Shown piece after piece: positions 17,205-27,086 of a stretch of DNA of 64,000 nucleotides. The position numbers were made by a program, and so were the translations under genes. The stretch's first letter is position 1; each line of letters opens with the position of its first letter. This stretch comes from Barnesiella intestinihominis YIT 11860 (GTDB taxonomy: Bacteria; Bacteroidota; Bacteroidia; Bacteroidales; Barnesiellaceae), in assembly GCF_000296465.1 (NCBI RefSeq), contig NZ_JH815203.1:1037453-1101452 (forward strand). Reading direction: 5' to 3'. Below the pieces are notes generated by a model, which was not told where the DNA came from, ran no database searches, and saw nothing but the letters and a program-made list of their open reading frames with translations.

Positions 17205-20200
17205 CTACTCCACGACAATTTTCCGATTATATATCTGCCCCGACGATTTCACGGAAACCAAATAAATTCCGGGGGACAACCCCTCAACAGGCAAAGAAGT
17301 AACCGATTCTTTAAGTTTTTCTCTCATAACAATTTCCCCTTGTGAATTTATGACCGAGAGTTCCGATACGCTATCTCCGGGAAAAGTTACGGTTACATAT
17401 TCGCGAACTGGATTGGGAGCAACCGTAAAATCTACTCTCTTATTACCGTCAACACCCGTCGTCACCGTATATTTCCAAGTAGCCGCCTCGGTAAATGCCG
17501 AATAGTTTTTCAAATCATCGTGAGAAAAAGCAGCATAATAGTAAGTCGCTTTTTCTAACTCGGAATCCGTATAGCACTCGCCCTCTCCATCATAAACGAT
17601 CTCGCCGTCCGTTTCATCAGCAGCGAACCGGTCATTACGGCGGACAATAGTCGTCGCCTCAAAATCGGGAGCCGGGTTAATAAGTCCTGTCATAGCAATA
17701 TCATCGAGAGCCAACACTCCACCGCTGCACGGTGCACTACTGGGAACGACGAAATCCAACGAGATCACTCGCAAAGCATCACATTTCTTACTCGTATTCG
17801 GATGCCAATCGAACGCTTGGAAAGTGCGAATATCTATTTTCGCTTTTTTCCATTCGGTCGAATTCAACGGCAATGTTTCGTTATACCACCAGTCATCGGC
17901 ATTACCGTCCAAGTCGTTATCTTCTTTTACAATAAGACGCAATGTCCGGCTCGACCCATCTCCCTTATACCAAAACTCCAAATAAGGAGAATCAGAAAAA
18001 TCTCGTGCCTTTTCAAAAACGAGAACCGCCGCATATTCACCCCAAGCCTTGTCGATATCATAAGTCATTTGGAGAGCCTTTCCCTCATAACCGTCTACCT
18101 CTTCAAGAGACCCTCTACCACCGCTATCGCCTACACCTTCGACCGAAGTTATTCCATTCTCGAAATCGTCCACCGTAATGTTCACCGGTATCTCATAAAC
18201 CGGATTTTTCCAAGAAAGCGTAATTCTCCCATCGACAAAATTTCCTGTAAATTCACTCGGTGCAGGAGGAGGCGTAGTATCCCATACAACCGACACCTTA
18301 CCTTTGGCATAAGCCCTTACGGGAGCATTCACTCCATCGTCGATAGTTCCATAAATCCAATAATCTCCTTTCGGTTGTAAATTGCGTACATTCCAATCGT
18401 ACGAGTCTATTGCCTGTATATCGCTGGATAACCCTGTTACAATAGAAGTTCCGTTAACACTGTCCAAAGAATAATACAAATTGATTTTTGCCGTACCCTG
18501 AGGATCGAAACAGGTCCATTTGATTTTAAAACTATCGGTCACCGGGTCGTTATTTCCGTTCGGTTCCGTAATATATAAACTCGGCTTTAAACCTCCCGAA
18601 CGAGTAAATTCATACGAATAAAATTCATTCCCGTCTCTGTCGCAAGCAATCAATTTGACCTTTTCGCCATTCTCCGACACATCGATCGTAGAGAATCCGG
18701 CAATCTTATTAAACATCAAACTATACGGTTTATCTACCATGTTATATTGATCCCGGTTGCTCCCGTTCATCGCACCCGGACGAAGATAGTGCACGCCCGC
18801 CTTATATAGATGCTCGAAATTATGTTCGTCACCACCAAAGACAAGAATATGCTTACCCGCCAATGCGTGTTTCTCCAACAACGGCGCTATATATTCCTTT
18901 TGGCTGGCCGACCACTGCCCATGATAACTGGTTGAATAGACATTGACATGCGCAAAAATAAATATCCATTTCGAATCGGCATTCGTTAATTGCTCGTCCA
19001 ACCAAGTCAACTGTTTCGAACCAGTGGCAAACGAAGGATCGTCTTTACCTTCATTCCAGTTACAACCGATAATTTTCACATCGCCGTAGTCCATAGCGAA
19101 ATAGGACTCTCCTCTCGGGTCTATCCGTTCATCGGTATCGATATATCCATGAGATGGGACAGAAAAATAATCGTAATAAGTAGTAGGGCCGTTTTCATCG
19201 GATTTATCCATCGTTTCATGATTACCGATAACGGAAGTAAGAGTCTTCGCTGTAAGCATGGATTCTCCGGGAATAAAAAATGCCGAGTTCCAAGTGCGCA
19301 TATCGCCTTTATTTACCAAATCGCCGATAGTAATCCACATATCGGGATCGACACCCAACATAATCGGAGCCGAGTTCTGCCAAATCTTTTCATCGTTATC
19401 ATGTACATCGCTGAACGCAATCAAACGGAAATCGGTTCCTTTCTCTGGGGCTGTTTTCGCCGTACAAATTGTTTCATAACGACGACTTTCGTCCCCCACC
19501 TGATAATAATATTCTGTAAAAGGTTCGAGTCCCGTCAATTCGATGACGTGCACAAATCCCTCGCCGTCCACATTCCAACCAGTCTCGGCTGTGACCTTTT
19601 GTCCTAAATCGGGTGTTTTCCCATAATAAACCGTACCAGACGGATTAGCATCCAACGTCTGCCAAAGAATACGCACCGAATGGGTTGTCGGGAACATACT
19701 GTATGGTTTTTTGAAACACTCATAAGGCAATTCGCCTACCGGTGCGTTTTCAGTAGAAACGCCCCAGCGCGGGTCGCCCAAATCGCTACCGTCATCACCG
19801 GCTCCCACAGCCGGAGAATCTTTGTACAGTTGGAAGTTTCCATTCTCTGCATCTACAAACAGAGGATTCTTGGATATAATATTCTCTTTCGGTGCACTTC
19901 CATACAAATCCACGTTATAGGAGATAACGTTCTTTACAATGCTTTCATCTCCGTAGGCCGTAAAGCTCTTGGTATCGTCTCTTCTTTCCGAAAATGCCGA
20001 AATACAATTTTTTATCGTCGAACGGCCTGCATTATACAGATATACGCCACGACGGTCATAGCAGTTATAGAAAGTACAATGGTCGATCAATACAACCGGC
20101 ATCAAGACTAGTTCTTCGCCACAATTTATACGGAAGAAATAATTGCTCCCTGTATTAAAATTAAGGAATGTAGAATTAGTAACGGAAAGAGTTTCGACCT

Positions 20201-20693
20201 GCGTATGAGCGCTAGAAGCATAAATCGCTTTGTTTGTCGTACTGTTGTCCGCCCCTATAAACATACAATCGTCGATCGTCAACGATTCTATTTTACCGGA
20301 CAAAGAAACATAGACAAAACGATTGGTATAATTACGTACCGTACAACCGGATATAACCACCGGAGCTCCGGTGACCGTATCATCGATTCGAATCGCATCG
20401 GCAACTTCGGAGGCTCCATCAAAAACGATTCCCCGAATGGTAGCCCCGTCTTTTATCGAAAGCTTTCCTTGAATGATCGGAGCCGACTCCAACCCCTCGG
20501 CAGCACGTAGAGTAAGGGACTTATCTATCGTGACATTTCCTACATAGGTAACAGCTTCGGACAACTCGATGATATCGCCTGCCACTGCCGAAGAGACAGC
20601 GTCGGCAATAGTTTCCGTTCCCGAAACCGGAACAACCGCCGCCCTCACATACAGAGCTGACAAAAATAATGATAACAATAAAAACTTTTTCAT
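17205..20693 (-). CDS. multidomain secreted metallophosphoesterase with beta-helix and T9SS sorting domain
   Basis: I start at 20693 because the ATG there begins a signal peptide (MKKFLLLSLFLSALYVRAA); the longer frame adds a non-signal leader. The 1162 residues run in order. First comes a right-handed beta-helix of pectate-lyase type (about 25-340). Next is a Fn3-like purple-acid-phosphatase N-terminal domain (VRILWQTLDANP, ELTGLEPFTEYYYQVGD). Then comes a metallophosphoesterase with FSDVHDN, TIGDLVNKGD, IGNHE and GGDEHNFEH. Fn3-like and galactose-binding-like modules follow (DFENGITS, LEFWYKGDGS). A C-terminal sorting domain ends the protein (VAPNPVREYVTV, LSPGIYLVSVKS). It lies 82 bp after the last PUL lipoprotein gene on the same strand. 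It may remove phosphate from the imported glycan; substrate unknown. Confidence 0.87.
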   Translation of the reverse strand: MKKFLLLSLFLSALYVRAAVVPVSGTETIADAVSSAVAGDIIELSEAVTYVGNVTIDKSLTLRAAEGLESAPIIQGKLSIKDGATIRGIVFDGASEVADAIRIDDTVTGAPVVISGCTVRNYTNRFVYVSLSGKIESLTIDDCMFIGADNSTTNKAIYASSAHTQVETLSVTNSTFLNFNTGSNYFFRINCGEELVLMPVVLIDHCTFYNCYDRRGVYLYNAGRSTIKNCISAFSERRDDTKSFTAYGDESIVKNVISYNVDLYGSAPKENIISKNPLFVDAENGNFQLYKDSPAVGAGDDGSDLGDPRWGVSTENAPVGELPYECFKKPYSMFPTTHSVRILWQTLDANPSGTVYYGKTPDLGQKVTAETGWNVDGEGFVHVIELTGLEPFTEYYYQVGDESRRYETICTAKTAPEKGTDFRLIAFSDVHDNDEKIWQNSAPIMLGVDPDMWITIGDLVNKGDMRTWNSAFFIPGESMLTAKTLTSVIGNHETMDKSDENGPTTYYDYFSVPSHGYIDTDERIDPRGESYFAMDYGDVKIIGCNWNEGKDDPSFATGSKQLTWLDEQLTNADSKWIFIFAHVNVYSTSYHGQWSASQKEYIAPLLEKHALAGKHILVFGGDEHNFEHLYKAGVHYLRPGAMNGSNRDQYNMVDKPYSLMFNKIAGFSTIDVSENGEKVKLIACDRDGNEFYSYEFTRSGGLKPSLYITEPNGNNDPVTDSFKIKWTCFDPQGTAKINLYYSLDSVNGTSIVTGLSSDIQAIDSYDWNVRNLQPKGDYWIYGTIDDGVNAPVRAYAKGKVSVVWDTTPPPAPSEFTGNFVDGRITLSWKNPVYEIPVNITVDDFENGITSVEGVGDSGGRGSLEEVDGYEGKALQMTYDIDKAWGEYAAVLVFEKARDFSDSPYLEFWYKGDGSSRTLRLIVKEDNDLDGNADDWWYNETLPLNSTEWKKAKIDIRTFQAFDWHPNTSKKCDALRVISLDFVVPSSAPCSGGVLALDDIAMTGLINPAPDFEATTIVRRNDRFAADETDGEIVYDGEGECYTDSELEKATYYYAAFSHDDLKNYSAFTEAATWKYTVTTGVDGNKRVDFTVAPNPVREYVTVTFPGDSVSELSVINSQGEIVMREKLKESVTSLPVEGLSPGIYLVSVKSSGQIYNRKIVVE

Positions 20694-20775
20694 TTGGATT
20701 AAATTAAGGATTAATAGTAAGTATAACTCTCGGCAAGCATAAACGGTTATTGCCATTATCCGGCATTCACCCTCA

Positions 20776-22068
20776 TTATTCGCCTTTTACATCGGCGTCA
20801 AATTCGATTTTTTGTCCGCTTACCAAACGATCGCATTCTATGGTTATCTCCATATCGGTACTACCGGCCGGTATCCCTACCCAACGGCTCTGACCCGGCT
20901 GTAAGTCTTTCAAGCTGGACTCGGAACGAACTCCATTGACTGCGACGTAGGCATCGTAATAAATGGGAGCCACTCCCGAATTCTTTATCTGTACACAAGT
21001 AGAGTCCTCTTTCACTCTCACATCTGTTATTTCATAACGATAGCCGCACAGCATACTCGCTTGTTTGATTCTATTCATTGTCTGGTACGAAGGCTGGTTA
21101 TTCCCGATCATATAAGTTATGTGAAACCGTTTGGACTCACCTTCGAAATTCCGGCCATGTATACCGTCGGGATAATCCAATACATGTTCCTGATCATATT
21201 TCGTATAATAGCCGAACTCACCTCCTGCGGGCGAAGTCTGATATCGTTTTTCTCCCAAAATCTTCCAATTTTTGCCGTTATACTCGTCGTGCGTCTCGTG
21301 CATAAACGAGTCGTCGAACACACCGAATTTTAGATTTCTCAATGAAGCATCGGCTTCCAAAGGAGTATATTCCGAACTTGCGGCATCGATAGAAACGCTC
21401 CACGGTGTACTCTTGAATGTTTCGCTCATAAACCTGAAAAACTCGGCTTGAAATTCTTTGGAGGGAAATGTCTGTCCCATAATTCTCGGCCCATCGTATA
21501 TATGGTACTCAGCCCATAAGCCGAAACCGGTTTGAAGGAATGCCAAACGCGGATCATTGTCATACCGTTCTGCAAACTTCTGATAAAACTCTTTGTGGAA
21601 CCGTTGTAACTCGGGATGCCGCCAGTCGGGAAATCCGGTCCGTTTTCCCTCACTCAACGCCACGGTTTCTTCATAATCGGGCAACTCGCGGATATATTGA
21701 GGCACAGCGCTTTCATATCCCGGATAGGTATACCAAAATCGGATAATGGCTTGATGCTTTCGGGATGCGACAGCATCGAGAATTTGTTCGAGAGGAGTCC
21801 AGTCATACACGCCTTTTTCTTTCACTATATCCGTATATTGCATATACGAATATTCAAGGCTGATGGCATCGGTATTCCGCTTGGCGTTATCTGCCCACAA
21901 AACGATACCCGTCATCGGTTGTACTCCTGTAATTTGCGACTGCAACGATATCTTTACGAAGCCGTCGAAATCCGGTTCTTCCATTTCATGTTTCGCTTCT
22001 GTATCGTGACAAGAAAAAAGAGAAAGCATAATAACCGGGAAAAAGAGATGTATAATTTTTTTCATCAT
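20776..22068 (-). CDS. DUF4832-like TIM-barrel lipoprotein of the PUL
   Basis: The 430-residue lipoprotein (lipobox SLFSC near residue 19) has a fold resembling glycoside-hydrolase-like TIM barrels of the DUF4832 group. Visible segments are SLEYSYMQYTDIV, AIIRFWYTYPGYES, RHPELQRFHKEFYQKFAERY and LQTGFGLWAEYHIY. The C-terminal 110 residues look like a beta-sandwich (GNNQPSY, YYDAYVAVNG, LQPGQSRW). Acidic residues at strand ends are present but I cannot assign catalytic ones. It follows the SusE-like gene after a strong hairpin at 22095-22120. Surface glycan binding or hydrolysis are both possible; no activity is known to me for the family. Confidence 0.72.
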   Translation of the reverse strand: MMKKIIHLFFPVIMLSLFSCHDTEAKHEMEEPDFDGFVKISLQSQITGVQPMTGIVLWADNAKRNTDAISLEYSYMQYTDIVKEKGVYDWTPLEQILDAVASRKHQAIIRFWYTYPGYESAVPQYIRELPDYEETVALSEGKRTGFPDWRHPELQRFHKEFYQKFAERYDNDPRLAFLQTGFGLWAEYHIYDGPRIMGQTFPSKEFQAEFFRFMSETFKSTPWSVSIDAASSEYTPLEADASLRNLKFGVFDDSFMHETHDEYNGKNWKILGEKRYQTSPAGGEFGYYTKYDQEHVLDYPDGIHGRNFEGESKRFHITYMIGNNQPSYQTMNRIKQASMLCGYRYEITDVRVKEDSTCVQIKNSGVAPIYYDAYVAVNGVRSESSLKDLQPGQSRWVGIPAGSTDMEITIECDRLVSGQKIEFDADVKGE

Positions 22069-22094
22069 GATATATCGAATTTAAGAAAATAAAA

Positions 22095-22120
22095 GCGGAG
22101 CGGCGGGATTGCCGCTCCGC
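22095..22120 (-). terminator. intercistronic hairpin inside the PUL operon
   Basis: A perfect 10-bp GC-rich stem (GCGGAGCGGC with GCCGCTCCGC) and 6-nt loop. On the - strand it is followed by CTTTTATTTTC, so it can act as a partial terminator or a 3'-end stabiliser between the SusE-like and DUF4832-like genes. Confidence 0.7.
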
Positions 22121-22146
22121 AATAAAAGAATGAAAAAGCTATGTAA

Positions 22147-23961
22147 TTATAATGTTGTAGGAGTAAATGTGACCGTAAATTTCTTACCGTTTGCCGGAAC
22201 AATCGTGTAATAATTACCGTCCAGATTTTCTTTGTCGATAGTAAATCCGTCTTTCAAATCGACAACTATTTTATAGTAAGTTTCTTCTGTCGGAACAGGT
22301 AATAACAAACCACTATCGCCAGCAGGAGTCACCCCGTCAAAATATTTCGCAGAAATACAGTATTTACCATATTCCTCTGCCGTATAAGGAGCTGCCCAGA
22401 ACGAAACGTCACCACCCCACGGCAAAACGGTAGCTATCGCCTGATAGGTATTCGCCGTCGGCGAAGTGCGATACAACGTTAAACGAGTCTTTTCATTCCA
22501 AGAGCCACGTTCAATACCCATAAATCTATTCCAACACCAGCCGTCCATATAAATTACATCGGGATAACCCACGTTATTCATGACGTAAACCGTCCCCGAG
22601 AAAGCATCAAGACGTATCAAGTATTCGCCTGTCGGGGCAATCATCTTCCAAGTAGGATTACCGGCCCCGGTAAACACGTCGTGATCACAATAAGCCATAG
22701 ACAAATCGACTCCCTCGGCCGTTACGGTTTGGTCTTTCGTCAACTGAGCCAATCCCTCGTACGAGAAGTACTCTCCATCGATCAACGCCAACGAAGAGCC
22801 ACAGAAAGATATGGCAGAAGGAGCCAATGCTCCGTTAATATAAATACCTTCGTTGGTATAAGCCAATGTGCGAGTACCGTCGCTCAACTCTACTTTGGTA
22901 TATTCTTCACCTTCTTTAAACACTTTCATCGAGAAAGCTCCGCCCAAAGTAATCGAGAAGCTGGCAGCCTTGTCCTCTGCTCCCAAAGTCAATTGACGAT
23001 TGGCGAATGTCAAGAAATTATCTTTTCCTCCCTCTTTGAAATAAAATTGTCCGGCAACGATAGCACCCCACATATCGGTTTCTACGCTACCCGTACCGTC
23101 CGACGGCGGAGTCCATGCCCAATATTTGCGATTACCATTTTGATATCCCTGCATCTTCGTTTTCGAACGTTCTATCCAAATACCATTGTCGGGAGCATCG
23201 TTATCGTCCCAGTGACCGGAAATCGTACCGAAGATATAAAGCGATTCGCTAATCGGCGACCAATTTTGAGCATTACCCAAAGTCAATTCGAAACTAACTG
23301 CATTAAACGAAATTTTAAAATAGGCTTCTTCCTCGCCACCGAATACGATATTGTCTTTTCCAAGAGCTATAATCTCGTCTCCTTCCATACCCCACGACAT
23401 ACCGGTTTTATTGCTATTGGCATAAATCTTGCCCGTAGCACCGGCCGGAATAAAATCTTCCACGGAAAATACATTTCCGTCCTTTTCCATCGTATAGACC
23501 AAATTGTTATCTAAGGCCAGATAAAGAGCATCAAATGTCGGAAGCGTCACACCTTTAATGCCAACTTCTTCTGTACTCAACTCATTGCTGGAATTTTTCA
23601 CCGTAACCGAAATAGTCAAATCCCCGGCTACTGCATTTTTAGGTAACGGAAGAGCTATCTTTTCATTCATGTCATACGTTTTTCCGGTAAGCATTTTTGT
23701 CGTTTCATAAAACGCCCCATTGGCATTACTTACCGAAATCATATATTGACGCAAACCTTTTTCATCGGCAAATTTAGCCGTCAAAGTCACCTCATCGCCA
23801 TATTTTACATCGGCATTCGGAGTTACCGCCAGTTCTGAAATAGCAGAGTTCCCAGCAGTACCGCCACCTCCATTAGGTTCATCATCGTCTTTACAAGAAG
23901 TAAATACAACCATTGTACTTACCAGTAAAAACATAAAATACTTCATTGTTTTTTTCATCAC
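22147..23961 (-). CDS. SusE/SusF-like surface glycan-binding lipoprotein
   Basis: The 604-residue protein has a lipoprotein signal (lipobox FTSCKDDD near residue 23) with a following acidic and glycine-rich linker of the type that marks surface-exposed Bacteroidetes lipoproteins. An Ig-like domain follows (SELAVTPNADVKYGDEVTLT). Then come repeated beta-sandwich modules with SLYIFGTISGHWDDND, RKYWAWTPPSDGTGS and YFKEGG segments, like SusE/SusF starch-binding modules. It lies 47 bp downstream of the DUF4874/DUF4832 gene. It probably holds glycan at the cell surface for the SusCD pair. The ligand is not visible; the aromatic-rich WYW segments fit sugar stacking. Confidence 0.78.
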   Translation of the reverse strand: MMKKTMKYFMFLLVSTMVVFTSCKDDDEPNGGGGTAGNSAISELAVTPNADVKYGDEVTLTAKFADEKGLRQYMISVSNANGAFYETTKMLTGKTYDMNEKIALPLPKNAVAGDLTISVTVKNSSNELSTEEVGIKGVTLPTFDALYLALDNNLVYTMEKDGNVFSVEDFIPAGATGKIYANSNKTGMSWGMEGDEIIALGKDNIVFGGEEEAYFKISFNAVSFELTLGNAQNWSPISESLYIFGTISGHWDDNDAPDNGIWIERSKTKMQGYQNGNRKYWAWTPPSDGTGSVETDMWGAIVAGQFYFKEGGKDNFLTFANRQLTLGAEDKAASFSITLGGAFSMKVFKEGEEYTKVELSDGTRTLAYTNEGIYINGALAPSAISFCGSSLALIDGEYFSYEGLAQLTKDQTVTAEGVDLSMAYCDHDVFTGAGNPTWKMIAPTGEYLIRLDAFSGTVYVMNNVGYPDVIYMDGWCWNRFMGIERGSWNEKTRLTLYRTSPTANTYQAIATVLPWGGDVSFWAAPYTAEEYGKYCISAKYFDGVTPAGDSGLLLPVPTEETYYKIVVDLKDGFTIDKENLDGNYYTIVPANGKKFTVTFTPTTL

Positions 23962-24008
23962 AGTAATCTTTTTGGTTAATAAATTATATCACTTCATTTA
24001 CGAATCAC

Positions 24009-25454
24009 TCATTTTTTCGTAAATACTGAATCTCCATTATAGATATCGGTCTTCTCATCAGAAGTTACATTAATTCTCATTAAAAGACTGTTATATCCGG
24101 TTTCAGCTTCCCAAACGCCTTCATTCGCCAATTGTATCGAATAATCGGGATTATCCCTCAATGTTTCCATAGGATCCGGCAAATTCAGATAAATATCATA
24201 ATCTCCAATCGGCATATCGGTCGGCAATCCGGCTTCTATTTCGATAGTGCTCTCCATATCGGGTTTCCATTTACGAGGGTCGACATCGAGAGGCAAAACA
24301 TAAGTAGTCTGGTCCGATACATTTCTCAAAACCAACTCTACCGCCCGAGGATTAAACGGAGCGGCATATCCTTCATTTTTCACCCGCAAAACGACTTTCA
24401 GTAAATGACCCGGAGTCACATTAGTCGTATATCCGCCCGAAGTAAGGACAAAACGATATCCCATCTCCCGTTTAATTTTATCCATACAGCCCTGAGCGAT
24501 CCAACGATCGTTCACGCCTTTATAATAATCGCTGTTCAAATAAGACCAACGAAGGTTACGCATTTCTTCCTGAGCCTTACTACAATCGGCAGGAGAAACC
24601 CCATCGGGAGGACAAGTCTCTCCACCCATAGGCAAATAAAGACCATCCTGACCTAAATATTTTTTATCTTCGGTCACATTTTGGTACGTTCCATAATCGG
24701 TCTCACTGGCCATGAAACAGTCATTGTGGTGGCCAATACGCGCTGCAATTCCATTGGTATAAGCATTTGCCGCAGTCAATGCCGTGATAGGCTTCCCGTT
24801 CAATCGGAGATATTCCTGCTTATATTGAGGCGTGCGCACTTGAACAACACGTCCCTCCGGCAATGCTTCAAGCAATTTATCGAGGACAGCCTTACGAGCC
24901 GACGGTGTATTCAAGTTATTGGTCGTATAATACCACTCTCCCCAAGAACCTATAAACCCCGCTTGCCAAACGGCTATTACATCGGCGTTCTTTGCCAAAT
25001 AGGGTTTCAATTGGTCGATATGTGTTTGAATAATAGACAGCGGTGCATCAGGCTCAGTCTCCAAACTAGTATAAGCAAAACGTAACACACACTTTACACC
25101 GGCCTCCCGCATAGCCGCCATATCTTTATCGAAAAATTGAAGAGCTTCGTCAGTAAGAGCTTTATCTCTAAAATTTTTCAAATAGAAATACCTGAATATC
25201 AAAGAATATCCATTCGCACGATAATTTTTCAACGTAGATACACTCAACGCTCCCGAAATTCCCATTTCACAAGAAGTCGCTTTATAAAAACCTCGTTCGG
25301 GATTAACGATTATTTCATTGGAAGCCTTATAAGAAACCTGCTCCATAGGAATATTCGATTCCTTATTGTTCTCATTTTCCTTCTCACAAGAAGTACATGC
25401 CACTCCCAAAAACATCAATGCACCGGCACTGAATAATTTAAATATCATATTCAT
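24009..25454 (-). CDS. DUF4874/DUF4832 lipoprotein
   Basis: The 481-residue lipoprotein (lipobox GVACTSC near residue 20) has the DUF4874 opening motif NPERGFYKATSC at about 52 and a TIM-barrel-like core (GYSLIFRYFYLKNF, LQFFDKDMAAMREAGVKCVLRFAYT, VIAVWQAGFIGSWGEWYY). DUF4832 follows (GLYLPMGGETC, EMRNLRWSYLNSDYY). A C-terminal beta domain includes LKVVLRVKNEGYAAPFNPR. The GEWYY and GGETC segments carry acidic residues where TIM-barrel hydrolases keep theirs, so it may be a hydrolase, though no activity is known to me. It lies between SusD and the SusE-like gene, after a perfect 11-bp hairpin, and belongs to the PUL operon. Confidence 0.83.
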   Translation of the reverse strand: MNMIFKLFSAGALMFLGVACTSCEKENENNKESNIPMEQVSYKASNEIIVNPERGFYKATSCEMGISGALSVSTLKNYRANGYSLIFRYFYLKNFRDKALTDEALQFFDKDMAAMREAGVKCVLRFAYTSLETEPDAPLSIIQTHIDQLKPYLAKNADVIAVWQAGFIGSWGEWYYTTNNLNTPSARKAVLDKLLEALPEGRVVQVRTPQYKQEYLRLNGKPITALTAANAYTNGIAARIGHHNDCFMASETDYGTYQNVTEDKKYLGQDGLYLPMGGETCPPDGVSPADCSKAQEEMRNLRWSYLNSDYYKGVNDRWIAQGCMDKIKREMGYRFVLTSGGYTTNVTPGHLLKVVLRVKNEGYAAPFNPRAVELVLRNVSDQTTYVLPLDVDPRKWKPDMESTIEIEAGLPTDMPIGDYDIYLNLPDPMETLRDNPDYSIQLANEGVWEAETGYNSLLMRINVTSDEKTDIYNGDSVFTKK

Positions 25455-25493
25455 AGCTCTTTCATTTAATTATTGAATTAATGTCAGAGAAAC

Positions 25494-25519
25494 CGGTGTC
25501 CCTCGTTTGAGGGACACCG
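25494..25519 (-). terminator. intercistronic hairpin after susD
   Basis: A perfect 11-bp stem (CGGTGTCCCTC with GAGGGACACCG) with a 4-nt loop. No long T-run follows on the - strand, so attenuation or mRNA stabilisation of the susCD part is more likely than full termination. Confidence 0.65.
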
Positions 25520-25530
25520 ATCCCCATCTC

Positions 25531-27060
25531 TTAAATAGTATATCCGGGATTTTGAATTACCTTTCCTTTACCATCGACAATAACCGACGGAGGTAATGGA
25601 TAAACATATTTATATTTCGAAGCATAAGGGGCTTGGTCGGCATTCAATTCCAATACCCTATCCAACAGTTTGTCGAAACGAATCAAATCGGCTCTGTATT
25701 GACCGCTTTCACACCAAAATTCATGAGCCCTTTCTATCAACAACTGATCGATAAATGACTCTTTCGAGGGAAAATCGGATAACTTTTTATCATCGAGTTT
25801 AGCCCGGCCACGAACATCATTCATCAAGTCGACAGCCTCTTGCGTCACACTGCCGCCCGGTTTCATCACGATAGCTTCGGCCAACGAAAGCAATACATCG
25901 GGATAACGATATACGACTATATCCAAATCGGAATATCCGCCACTACCGGGAACCGCAGGATCGATCTCATACTTTTGGGGAAGAGGCCCCAAATCGAGAT
26001 ATTGATCGGGATTTTCCCGATTACGAATCTCACCGTCTCCTGTCGTATATTCAGGAATCAAATAGGTTTTACGCGTATCGTTAGGCTCGAACGAATCATA
26101 AAAATACCACGTGCTTTGTACCGTCGCCCAACCTTGAACGAGACCATCGATATCCGGCGGCATAGCCATCATGTGCCACTGGTTCTGACTGGGACCATCA
26201 ATAGCACAAGGTATTATATAAATGTATTCCGACGTGCATTTAGACTGTCCCGCCAATTCGAACAAGGACGGGTAATCGTCGACCATCGCATAGCCATAAT
26301 CGGCCGTCATCATCTCTCGGGCAATAGTCTCTACCTTGTTATAATAAGATTGGTCTTCGGGAGTTTCATGCAGATATAGACGAATTAACAACATATTGGC
26401 CAAACCTTTACTAAATTTTCCATACTCGGTATCTTTCGGATAAGGCAAATTATCGGCAGCGAATTTCAAATCGTCTTCGATAAACTTAACCATCTCCTCA
26501 CGAGACAAACGAGGAAGCGGAGCTTCATTCAACGGCTCATCAAGAACTTCTACCGGTGCAATTACCAGCGGACCGAACATATCGTACAAAATGTATGACA
26601 GATAACCACGAGCACAACGTACCTCGGCGATATAACGATCTTTTTCCTCGCGAGATAATTCGCTCTTTTCTATCATATTCATTACCGTAGTACAACGACT
26701 TATCTTACCGATAAAACCGTAAGGCTCGTCACGAGTATAATAAAAATAGGTTACATCGGTAGTTTCCGTATTGAAAGAAAGTTCATGGCAATACTTCTGA
26801 GCGCCAAACTTTCCCGCCAGAATTTCGGTGCAAGCATCGTTCACAAACATTTGCCCCCTTTCGGAAGTCGTATTGATACCGTCCCACCAGCTACCACGCA
26901 GAGGATAGTAACACGAAAGAACCATTGCCTCCAAATCTTCTTTCGATTGAGGAAAGATAGACGGATTTATATCGCTATAATCGATTGGATCCAACTCGCA
27001 ACTATTCAGCATAGGAACCAACAGCAACAACAGTGTAAATTTTCGAAAAATCTTTTTCAT
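25531..27060 (-). CDS. SusD/RagB-family nutrient-binding lipoprotein
   Basis: The 509-residue lipoprotein has lipobox LNSCELDP near residue 21, then the family's start PIDYSDINPSIFPQSKEDLEAMV. TPR-like helices follow (YIAEVRCARGYLSYILYDMFGPLVIAP). Towards the end are VYRYPDVLLSLAEAIV, FIDQLLIERAHEFWCESGQYRADLIRF and the closing YPLPPSVI, all typical of SusD. It forms the surface lid over the SusC porin and contributes substrate binding. The gene begins 26 bp after the SusC stop. The specific glycan cannot be read from the sequence; the operon suggests an amino-galactose-containing one. Confidence 0.95.
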   Translation of the reverse strand: MKKIFRKFTLLLLLVPMLNSCELDPIDYSDINPSIFPQSKEDLEAMVLSCYYPLRGSWWDGINTTSERGQMFVNDACTEILAGKFGAQKYCHELSFNTETTDVTYFYYTRDEPYGFIGKISRCTTVMNMIEKSELSREEKDRYIAEVRCARGYLSYILYDMFGPLVIAPVEVLDEPLNEAPLPRLSREEMVKFIEDDLKFAADNLPYPKDTEYGKFSKGLANMLLIRLYLHETPEDQSYYNKVETIAREMMTADYGYAMVDDYPSLFELAGQSKCTSEYIYIIPCAIDGPSQNQWHMMAMPPDIDGLVQGWATVQSTWYFYDSFEPNDTRKTYLIPEYTTGDGEIRNRENPDQYLDLGPLPQKYEIDPAVPGSGGYSDLDIVVYRYPDVLLSLAEAIVMKPGGSVTQEAVDLMNDVRGRAKLDDKKLSDFPSKESFIDQLLIERAHEFWCESGQYRADLIRFDKLLDRVLELNADQAPYASKYKYVYPLPPSVIVDGKGKVIQNPGYTI

Positions 27061-27086
27061 TGTATTCCGTATTATATTGTTGTCTA

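Noticed and set aside
22681-23514. 277-residue frame opposite the SusE-like lipoprotein
   Set aside because: Composition is typical of an antisense shadow and no homology signal is visible.
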